Assembly: GCA_030592355.1 (NCBI GenBank)
Contig: JAUVJE010000077.1
Coordinates: forward strand, 1 to 10,108
Source of the DNA: Clostridia bacterium
Lineage (GTDB): Bacteria > Bacillota > Clostridia > DUPQ01
Direction: 5' to 3'
Length of the DNA: 10,108 bases
This document shows positions 1 to 6,304 of this stretch, in pieces. The notes under the pieces are model-generated. The model did not search any database. It was given only the letters and a program-made list of their open reading frames with translations, and was not told the origin of the DNA. The position numbers and the translations under genes are program-made. Position 1 is the first letter of the stretch, and the number at the start of each line of letters is the position of its first letter.

Positions 1-16
1 ATATTTAGTATTTCAT

Positions 17-1141
17 TCAACTATATCTACCGTAGTTCTGTATCGCTGCCATGACCGTCCTATAGCTCGTGAGCATGCTGCCGTTGTTGACGGATCCGGC
101 TGTAGCAATATTCAACCCTTTCGTATCCTTTGCCATTTCACAATCCCTTTTCACTTCAGCAATAATATCCTCTTCATTATTGCTCATTAATGTAAACGGA
201 GCCAGCTGTCCGTCAATGCGGGTATTCGGCATGTGTTTTCTTATCTCTTCAACTGTCACTGTCGGCCCGAAGTTGCATCCGGTCAGATTAAAGTCCGCCA
301 ATTGCGGCAGCAGATGGGTCATCGCCGAATCAGAGTGCTGGTATCTTTTATGCTTATGGAAATCCGGGTTCCTGTCGGTATATGCAAAGACCTCTTTGAG
401 CACCGGATAACCGAACAGATTATACATTTCGGGTGTCATTAAATTGCAGTCATCATCATAAAATCGAAAACCATTCGGTGCGTTCTCAGGTGTGAAACCG
501 CACTCCTCATCCATGGTTTCTGTAATTTTTATAATAACTCTTGCGATAGTCTTGCTGAACCTTTCCGCCAGTTCCGGAGCATCCAGAATTAGAAATATTA
601 GATTTTCCACTCCATATATGGATGTAGCCAGCGTTACCGGACCACGGACGCTTCTTACTTGGATTGGTCTTGTCCCATACTTTTCATTTATTCTTTTTTT
701 CTCGCTGTACCAATTATCCGGTAAAATGAAATCCCGGATATCCATACTGTCTACTTTATCAAGCTGCTTTTCAAGTTTCTCCGGTGTGTTGATTGAACTT
801 TCCAACCATACGGAGTGTTCATGGGTCATATTCCGCCCCCCAAAAACTTCCCCTATGCTGAGTATTGCAGGATATTTTTCATCATCTGCTGGATAATACT
901 CCCCTAAGAACCGTTTGCCTACGATTTTTTCAGCCTTATCATTGTATCTTTTATTGAGTTCCATCCTTCGTTCTCTATCCAAGGGTAACCATAATTTCCC
1001 TGTCTCGCCAAGTTCTGCAAAAACACATGTATCGGACATCCTGACTCCAAGGGCTGCCTGGGGTGCGTCATTTGAAAAACAGTTGTCTTCATGAGCTAAT
1101 TTATCGTCTTTCCAAAACTGTTCAATATCCAGATTAAGCAT
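17..1141 (-). CDS. URO-D superfamily protein (corrinoid methyltransferase-like, not heme HemE)
   Basis: A 374-residue protein with the fold signature of the uroporphyrinogen decarboxylase/MtaA superfamily, which includes methyltransferases that move methyl groups to or from corrinoids. The visible signature is a G-P-V-T-L-A stretch from about residue 167, followed by a helix of the 'DAPELAERF' type. After it come H269-S-D271 and C289, then the 'IDGQLAP' strand and the C-terminal 'ATAGSVNNGS' loop. The His-Ser-Asp sits where many family members carry a metal-binding or catalytic His motif. The N-terminal RQAGR motif of true heme-pathway HemE is absent, so heme synthesis is unlikely. The start is supported by GAGGTGG at 1146-1152. 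The protein is probably cytosolic. Its gene lies downstream of the lipoprotein gene but behind that gene's terminator, so it probably has its own promoter; I could not find a convincing one in 1155-1260. Family membership is fairly sure; the substrate is unknown. Confidence 0.88.
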   Translation of the reverse strand: MLNLDIEQFWKDDKLAHEDNCFSNDAPQAALGVRMSDTCVFAELGETGKLWLPLDRERRMELNKRYNDKAEKIVGKRFLGEYYPADDEKYPAILSIGEVFGGRNMTHEHSVWLESSINTPEKLEKQLDKVDSMDIRDFILPDNWYSEKKRINEKYGTRPIQVRSVRGPVTLATSIYGVENLIFLILDAPELAERFSKTIARVIIKITETMDEECGFTPENAPNGFRFYDDDCNLMTPEMYNLFGYPVLKEVFAYTDRNPDFHKHKRYQHSDSAMTHLLPQLADFNLTGCNFGPTVTVEEIRKHMPNTRIDGQLAPFTLMSNNEEDIIAEVKRDCEMAKDTKGLNIATAGSVNNGSMLTSYRTVMAAIQNYGRYS

Positions 1142-1263
1142 ACATCCACCTCGCTTACTGAGATTTTACCATTGAAATAACCAATGCGATAGTAACAATA
1201 TATTTATATCTTTAGCATTTTTCTCAAAATCAATGCAGCAAACGGCCGGATTGATGATTCCAC

Positions 1264-1292
1264 TAAAAACGACTGCAAATAAATTGCAGCCG
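1264..1292 (-). terminator. Intrinsic terminator of the lipoprotein gene
   Basis: Read on the minus strand, CGGCTGCAA (1292-1284) pairs with TTGCAGTCG (1278-1270) as a 9-bp stem with one G-U pair and a 5-base loop. A run of five T follows (1269-1265). It begins about 30 bases after the stop codon of the lipoprotein gene. This is a standard Rho-independent terminator and separates that gene from the URO-D gene further on. Confidence 0.8.
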
Positions 1293-1322
1293 CTTTATAT
1301 TAAATATGGAATTTTGTTTTAT

Positions 1323-1910
1323 TTAATTTCCATCGCCGCCGGTGCCTCCGCTATTATCTGAATCGCCGCCGGATGAGTTTCCTCCCTTGCCTACGCCTCC
1401 CGGCCGTCCTCCAACTGCATCTGCCCCAAGAAGACCAATGGTTCTCAGCTGTTTCAACACAAAAACATCTTCGTCTATAAGCGACTGAAGGGATCTTTCA
1501 CCGGCAATCGCCTGCTCTATAGCTTCCACCTGTGAAGGGCTCAATCCTTCAAGATTCAAATCGTTTATATCTATAGAGGACAAATCAGCATTAAGATTTA
1601 TCCCCGGAAATCCTCCGCCCGAAGTTTCCCCGCCGCCTGCAAGTCCCCGGTTTCCAATTACCAATCCCAGCTCAGTCATTTCTTCCTGGGTAAATAATCC
1701 GTTCTGCACCAGTACTGCCATGCTGGCTTCGCCGGCTGCAATTTGCTCAAGGGCCTGTACCTGATCTTTAGTCATATCCTTTGTATTAACTTCAACAGTA
1801 CTGCCGTCAAACATAGGGATTTCAATCGTACTGCTTCCGCACGCCGTTAAAACCATTGTCATTGACAACAAGACCGCAATTAGTCCAAATATACTACTTC
1901 TACTTTTCAT
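1323..1910 (-). CDS. Lipoprotein with internal repeats and Gly-rich tail
   Basis: A 195-residue secreted lipoprotein of unknown role. I chose the start at 1910 because GGAGGA lies just before it; an in-frame ATG 15 bases further upstream would overlap that ribosome binding site. Residues 1-24 form a lipoprotein signal peptide: Lys and Arg near the start, a hydrophobic core, then L-T-A-C with Cys24 as the predicted lipidated residue, anchoring it to the outer face of the membrane. Residues 46-84 and 123-161 are two copies of a 39-residue unit that align without gaps, with 13 identities. Shared parts are Q-V-x-A-(L/I)-E-Q, A-G-E-x-S and a closing G-L. A glycine-rich linker separates the copies, and residues 167-195 are almost all Gly, Ser, Asp and Asn. 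It is divergent from the plus-strand gene at 2060 and probably monocistronic. No enzymatic motif is visible. Confidence 0.88.
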   Translation of the reverse strand: MKSRSSIFGLIAVLLSMTMVLTACGSSTIEIPMFDGSTVEVNTKDMTKDQVQALEQIAAGEASMAVLVQNGLFTQEEMTELGLVIGNRGLAGGGETSGGGFPGINLNADLSSIDINDLNLEGLSPSQVEAIEQAIAGERSLQSLIDEDVFVLKQLRTIGLLGADAVGGRPGGVGKGGNSSGGDSDNSGGTGGDGN

Positions 1911-1999
1911 AACTTCCTCCACCATGTTGCTGATATACTCATATAATAATTTACAATCCTTAAATTAAGCTTAAAAAGAAATATTTTTTTATCAATATG

Positions 2000-2028
2000 T
2001 TGATTAGCCCATTCAAAAAGAATATAGT
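2000..2028 (+). promoter_or_regulatory. Sigma-A promoter of the 595-residue protein gene
   Basis: TTGATT at 2000-2005 and TATAGT at 2023-2028 are separated by 17 bases, matching the sigma-A -35 and -10 boxes at 4 of 6 and 5 of 6 positions. Transcription would start near 2035, giving a leader of about 25 bases with GGAGG at 2047-2051 before the ATG at 2060. That leaves no room for a riboswitch. Confidence 0.65.
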
Positions 2029-2059
2029 ATGTATAGCATTAAAACCGGAGGCCGGATAA

Positions 2060-3847
2060 ATGGAAAACACCTGCGAGAGAAAGATATTTACCTTTACCAG
2101 CGAATCGCTGGGCGAGTTTGAATTTAAGGTAAAAAAGGCAATCGATATGGGAGCAACCCACATAACAATCAGCCAAATTGAAAAAAGCAGATGGCAGTGG
2201 GAACGGGATTTAAGCGACCCTTATCCGAACTGGGGAATGCTGGTAACCGCGCTGTTTAAAATAATCGTACCCGAAGAATTAAAGCAATGGCTTCCTGAGG
2301 ATTATGCCGCGGACAACTTTGAATTGATAAAAAAAAGAAGTGAAATACTTAAAAAACATGGTCTTAAAGGCGCTTTTCATATGAAAGAGCCATGTTATCT
2401 GCCCGAAGAAGTATTCAGAGCCCACCCTGAGTGGCGCGGACCCAGATGCGATCATCCGAGGCGTGCAAAAAATTACTACTACAGCCCGTGCATAGACAGA
2501 CCTGAAATCTTAACTATGTATACAGATGCAATGGAAAAATTGTGTTCAGCCGTTGATATTGAATATTTCCATATATTTACCAATGACAGCGGAGGGGGCA
2601 TATGCTGGAGCTCCGGACTTTACACCGGTAAAAACGGACCTGAATGGTGCCGGAACATCCCCATGGACCAAAGAATCGGAAAGTTTCTCGATGCTTTAAA
2701 TTCAGGCACCGAAAAAGCCGGTGTTGACGCCTGGATTGAAATCAACAGCAATATCGGGATAAAGGAGCCGGAGCATGAGATGGATGCCATGTGGCAAACC
2801 CTTCCCGACCACCAGGCTGTTAACAAAAAAACTAATACAGGCAAGCCCCTTGCATCCGAACTATTTCTCAACTGGGAATACGTTCTGCAGCCTGTAAAAA
2901 ATATCGCCAGGCCCTTTTCATTTATCGAAGCTTATGAAGATTCATATTACTCTGGTCTCCCGGCTGCTATATTAACCATTGACGATACGGATTTTAATGA
3001 ATATTACACTCTGATGGACGATTTCAATTCATCGCCGGTCAAAGGTCTGGCAGCCAGAACATTATTGATAAGAAAAACCGCTGCAAAAATAGTCGGGGAG
3101 GACAAAGCGGACGACCTTGTTGCGGTATGGGATAAAACTGAAAAGGGCATCGTGCACTATCTGGACACAGGTCTCGAAGGGCTGGTATCCTGTTGCATCA
3201 ACCAGCGCTGGCTCAACAGGCCATTTGTGCTGTTTCCATCTGAACTCACTCCGGATGAAAAAGACTATTTCAGGAAATTCCAGTTTCAGGCAAATGATGA
3301 AGCCCATGCCAATGACTTACTTGACATACAAAACAGTTCCTTTATCCGCGGATATTCAGGTGTTTTTCTGGCGACAGCCGCCCTAAAAAAAGCTATAGCT
3401 CTATTTGAAGAAGCTTCGAAACTGGTTAAAGACATCGCCAAAGCATCGGATTCTTCATTAAAAACAAAGCTCAACCTTTATGCAGACCGAATCGAACTGC
3501 TGTCGTGCTTTATGAAAAACGCTATGAATGCAATACGTTTTCAGCATGTAATCGACACCACGGATTATGAGAGAGAGCCCGAAATCAGCTCTGAATGGCC
3601 CCTTGATGCAGAAAAAAACCTATTATTGTTTGAAGAAATCACTCGGGCTGAAATCGACAACATTCACCGCATAATAAAAATTATCAAAGGCCGGGAAAAC
3701 ATCATGCTCTTACTTGCCAAAACCCCGGAGCTTGAGGACATATTCCTTATGAGCCCTGCAATCGTCAACCAGCTTCAAACTAAAACCGAAACCATGATGA
3801 ACCACCTGCTTGACGGCAAGCGCCTGTATGTTACCCACAACAAATAA
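2060..3847 (+). CDS. Putative TIM-barrel glycosidase-like protein, unknown specificity
   Basis: A 595-residue protein without signal peptide or membrane segment, so probably cytosolic. Its start is fixed by GGAGG at 2047-2051. I do not recognise the exact family. The N-terminal two thirds read like a TIM-barrel glycosidase: alternating strand-helix pattern, a 'HPEWRGP' segment followed by 'YYYSPCIDRPE', then a strand ending in N175-D176-S177-GGG followed by C-W-S-S-G. Such a 'strand, Asp, aromatic' arrangement is common around active sites in glycosidase barrels, and D176 is a candidate catalytic or binding residue. Later strands ('DAWIEINSN', 'LFLNWEY', 'AILTIDD') continue the pattern. The last 180 or so residues are mostly helical. 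The gene has its own promoter; the next gene has a separate regulated promoter, so it is likely monocistronic. The glycosidase assignment is inference from overall look; that the gene is real is near certain. Confidence 0.9.
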   Translation: MENTCERKIFTFTSESLGEFEFKVKKAIDMGATHITISQIEKSRWQWERDLSDPYPNWGMLVTALFKIIVPEELKQWLPEDYAADNFELIKKRSEILKKHGLKGAFHMKEPCYLPEEVFRAHPEWRGPRCDHPRRAKNYYYSPCIDRPEILTMYTDAMEKLCSAVDIEYFHIFTNDSGGGICWSSGLYTGKNGPEWCRNIPMDQRIGKFLDALNSGTEKAGVDAWIEINSNIGIKEPEHEMDAMWQTLPDHQAVNKKTNTGKPLASELFLNWEYVLQPVKNIARPFSFIEAYEDSYYSGLPAAILTIDDTDFNEYYTLMDDFNSSPVKGLAARTLLIRKTAAKIVGEDKADDLVAVWDKTEKGIVHYLDTGLEGLVSCCINQRWLNRPFVLFPSELTPDEKDYFRKFQFQANDEAHANDLLDIQNSSFIRGYSGVFLATAALKKAIALFEEASKLVKDIAKASDSSLKTKLNLYADRIELLSCFMKNAMNAIRFQHVIDTTDYEREPEISSEWPLDAEKNLLLFEEITRAEIDNIHRIIKIIKGRENIMLLLAKTPELEDIFLMSPAIVNQLQTKTETMMNHLLDGKRLYVTHNK

Positions 3848-3884
3848 CCTGACGGGCTATTTTCCCCCCACCACCAGACATATT

Positions 3885-3948
3885 TGTCCGAGTTATCCGT
3901 CGGATAACTCGGACAGATGACCGAAGTATCCGACGGATAACTCGGACA
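3885..3948. repeat. Two tandem 31-bp palindromes, likely repressor operator
   Basis: Unit 1 (3885-3915) is a perfect palindrome: arm TGTCCGAGTTATCCG, one central base T, then its exact reverse complement. Unit 2 (3918-3948) has the same right arm, a left arm matching at 12 of 15 positions, and a central A. The units are two bases apart, a period of 33 bp, about three helical turns. Unit 2 covers the place of the -35 box of the promoter at 3955-3963. No T-run follows on either strand, so it is not an intrinsic terminator. The layout fits cooperative binding of two dimers of a TetR-type or similar repressor; the regulator class is inference. Confidence 0.8.
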
Positions 3949-3954
3949 CCGGTG

Positions 3955-3963
3955 TGATATAAT
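3955..3963 (+). promoter_or_regulatory. Extended -10 promoter of the acyltransferase operon
   Basis: TGATATAAT contains the extended -10 TGn followed by a perfect TATAAT (3958-3963). There is no good -35 box; the right place, near 3935-3940, is inside the second palindrome. Transcription would start near 3970, leaving a leader of under 20 bases with GGGAAGG at 3974-3980 as ribosome binding site for the ATG at 3988. A protein bound to the palindromes would block polymerase here. Confidence 0.7.
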
Positions 3964-3987
3964 TACTCTGATGGGAAGGTATGGTAA

Positions 3988-5295
3988 ATGAGAGAAACAC
4001 AGTTAGCCGAGAGTTCTTGGTACAGGCTTGATAATTCAGCAAAAATCTATCCGGCTATTGTTTCCGACAGGCAGACGACCCTGTTTCGTCTTGCATTCAC
4101 GCTAAAAGAAAATATTGAACCCGTTGCCCTTCAACAGGCATTGGAAAACACATACAACAGATTCCCCTATTTTAATGTCAGCCTTCGGAAGGGTGTTTTT
4201 TGGAATTACCTCGAAAAGAACAAAGAACCCCACTCCATCCACTGCGATACCCCTTCCCCCTGCGAGAACATCAATGCCATTTACTATAATGGTTATTTAT
4301 ATAAAGTATTGTATTTTAAAAATCGAATCGCTGTAGAATTTTCCCATGTCATGTCTGATGGATACGGTGCTCTTGAATTCTCGAAAACTCTGATAATGGT
4401 ATATCTGCGGCTATTGGGACACAAAGTTGAGAATGACGGTTCCATTATTGAACCGGACAGTGAAATTGAACCCGGGGAAATTTCAGACGACCATAAGAGA
4501 TACTCCGCTTCGACAGATTTCATTAATCCGGATGAAAAAGAGCGGAATCTTTTTGGCGGCACGAAGGCCTTTCTTGTTAAAGGTCATATTCTCCCTATAG
4601 GTGAATTTAATATTATTACCGGGATAATGGCCGTGGGCGACTTAAAAAAAATATCAAAATATTATGGGGTCACAATAACGGAACTACTAGTGGCGGTATA
4701 TATGGATACATTGATCGGCATTCAAAAGGAACAAGTAAAGAAACCTGAAAAATATAGAACCGTTGCAATACAGGTGCCTGTTAATATGCGTAATCTGCTG
4801 AAATCAAACAGTATGAGAAATTTTTCTCTTTTCGTAACCCCCAAGGTAAATCCACCGGATTTCCCTGACTTCAATGGCCTTATTTCATACATTCAGGGCT
4901 TCGTCCGGGAAAACACAAAACTTGATAAAATGATGATGCTGATGAGAGATAATGTAGCAGTTGGCGAAAGCGCACTGGTACGCCATATTCCCCTGTTCGT
5001 TAAGCTGCCCATAACAAAATACATAGCCAACACACAGGGTTCTACCCAGCACTCGGGGACAATGTCAAATCTTGGCCTTATCAAATTACCGCCGTCAATG
5101 GCGCGGCATGTTGAGCATATAACATGTAATTTGGGCCCCGACCCCCATTCCAAAGCAACCGGCGCACTAGTTGGATACAATGGGAAACTCTATTTGACAT
5201 TTGGCCGGGTAATAAAAGACGCCGTCGTTGAAAGAAACTTTTTCAGACGGCTGCGCAAACTGGGAGTCGGTATTAAAATACAAAGCAACTGCTGA
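3988..5295 (+). CDS. Condensation/alcohol acetyltransferase-like acyltransferase
   Basis: A 435-residue enzyme of the CoA-dependent acyltransferase superfamily, which includes NRPS condensation domains, wax ester synthases and alcohol acetyltransferases. The catalytic motif is visible as H120-V-M-S-D124-G125, the single-His form of HHxxxDG: the His acts as base and the Asp is structural. Further family signs are P264-V-N-M-R268, like the 'PVNxR' element of wax ester synthase and alcohol acetyltransferase proteins, and S360-N-L-G363 near the C-terminus. There is no carrier-protein or adenylation domain, so it is a stand-alone acyltransferase, probably joining an acyl group to an alcohol or amine. 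It is the first gene of an operon under the palindrome-covered promoter; the next gene follows after only 11 bases. The acyl donor and acceptor cannot be read from sequence. Confidence 0.88.
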   Translation: MRETQLAESSWYRLDNSAKIYPAIVSDRQTTLFRLAFTLKENIEPVALQQALENTYNRFPYFNVSLRKGVFWNYLEKNKEPHSIHCDTPSPCENINAIYYNGYLYKVLYFKNRIAVEFSHVMSDGYGALEFSKTLIMVYLRLLGHKVENDGSIIEPDSEIEPGEISDDHKRYSASTDFINPDEKERNLFGGTKAFLVKGHILPIGEFNIITGIMAVGDLKKISKYYGVTITELLVAVYMDTLIGIQKEQVKKPEKYRTVAIQVPVNMRNLLKSNSMRNFSLFVTPKVNPPDFPDFNGLISYIQGFVRENTKLDKMMMLMRDNVAVGESALVRHIPLFVKLPITKYIANTQGSTQHSGTMSNLGLIKLPPSMARHVEHITCNLGPDPHSKATGALVGYNGKLYLTFGRVIKDAVVERNFFRRLRKLGVGIKIQSNC

Positions 5296-5306
5296 AAGGA
5301 GCCGTT

Positions 5307-6188
5307 ATGTCATACTGTGTTGAATGCGGGGTAGAACTCGCTGAATATCATAAAAAGTGCCCGTTGTGCGACACCCCTGTCCACAACCCCAAACAGAGTT
5401 TTGATTTTTCCAAGAGTGATTATCCCGTTTTTAAAAAGCATCATTCCGTCGGTAATAGAAGAAAAGTTGTCAGGCAGATGGTCGGTTTTATTCTTACCAT
5501 GTGCTTTTTTATGGTAGCCTTGATACCGGCCATCATTGATTTTCATGCAACCTCCACTATAACCTGGTCTGTTTTTGCAATACTGTCCGCGGTGCTGCTG
5601 TGGGTATCCGTCGCATTTCCGTTTTTAAAAAAGAAAATCACTTTTTTCAGAGAATTTACCACATCCTGGGCAGCAACGGCAATTTTTATTGTGTTGCTCG
5701 ATTTTTTAACCACCGGTCAATTTTCATGGGCTAAATATGTGGTGTCGTCCATGGCCCTTGTGTGGGTTCTGATGTCAGGAATATTTATCCGGGGTCATAT
5801 TCGCAGATTCGTACCTATTTTACTGGTTTTCATCTTGACCGCTGTAGGATATTTCATGCTTATAGCCTCCTGGATTGCTGACACCTCAGCGGTTTTCTCA
5901 TTGGTGCTTCCTCTTGAAGTCATACTGGTTAGCGTATTTTTAGTCACATTCTTCTTAATCCGAACCAAGCTGCACGGAGCTATAAATTACATAATAATGA
6001 TCCTCTCGGACATACTTGTAATATGCATTGGCTTTGATTTGACGATTACAAGATATTTTCGCGGTAATTACGCCTTCACCTGGTCATTTATAGTAGTCCT
6101 TGCCATCGTTCCTATGATTATTACGGCGATTATAATTCACAAAAGACTGAAATTCCACGGTGTTCTGTCCAAGAAGCTGCATAGGTAA
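5307..6188 (+). CDS. Zinc-ribbon protein with eight membrane segments (DUF6320-like)
   Basis: A 293-residue membrane protein. Residues 4-21 form a zinc ribbon with two C-x-x-C pairs, C4/C7 and C18/C21, on a short N-terminal cytosolic domain. A basic linker (about residues 44-56) follows, then eight hydrophobic segments at about 58-78, 85-107, 118-135, 140-161, 168-190, 195-217, 224-247 and 256-278, and a basic tail. This arrangement matches what I recall of the DUF6320 family in Clostridia; that assignment is from memory and not checked. Its function is unknown. AAAGGAG at 5295-5301 overlaps the previous stop codon and the gap is 11 bases, so it is translated from the same message as the acyltransferase. 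The pairing suggests the enzyme acts at the membrane or on a lipid-like substrate, with this protein as partner, transporter or sensor; that is inference. Confidence 0.9.
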   Translation: MSYCVECGVELAEYHKKCPLCDTPVHNPKQSFDFSKSDYPVFKKHHSVGNRRKVVRQMVGFILTMCFFMVALIPAIIDFHATSTITWSVFAILSAVLLWVSVAFPFLKKKITFFREFTTSWAATAIFIVLLDFLTTGQFSWAKYVVSSMALVWVLMSGIFIRGHIRRFVPILLVFILTAVGYFMLIASWIADTSAVFSLVLPLEVILVSVFLVTFFLIRTKLHGAINYIIMILSDILVICIGFDLTITRYFRGNYAFTWSFIVVLAIVPMIITAIIIHKRLKFHGVLSKKLHR

Positions 6189-6211
6189 TGACATTGCCTG
6201 ATGTAATGTCA
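6189..6211 (+). terminator. Weak hairpin after the acyltransferase operon
   Basis: TGACATT (6189-6195) and AATGTCA (6205-6211) form a 7-bp stem with a 9-base loop directly after the stop codon of the membrane protein gene. No T-run follows on the plus strand, and none on the minus strand side either. It may help end transcription between these convergent operons or protect the message end, but it is not a classical terminator. Confidence 0.3.
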
Positions 6212-6304
6212 CCTGTGCACTGAGGCGTCAATAATGTTATAGTATTTTAACCAAGTACATCATAATGTCTGTGCATGAACGCAATGCAGGTATTACTTAA
6301 ACGA

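Noticed and set aside
1142..1263. Promoter or riboswitch for the left URO-D gene
   Set aside because: AT-rich with a small CATTG/CAATG hairpin at 1170-1186, but no well-spaced -35/-10 pair and no recognisable riboswitch fold.
3885..3948. Palindromes as a CRISPR array or insertion-sequence ends
   Set aside because: Only two units two bases apart with no spacers, no cas genes, no transposase and no target-site duplication.
3885..3948. Palindromes as an intrinsic terminator of the upstream gene
   Set aside because: The stem is long but almost loop-less and no T-run follows on either strand.
3988..5295. Part of a non-ribosomal peptide synthetase
   Set aside because: There is no adenylation or carrier domain in or next to it, and the P-V-N-M-R and S-N-L-G elements fit stand-alone acyltransferases better.
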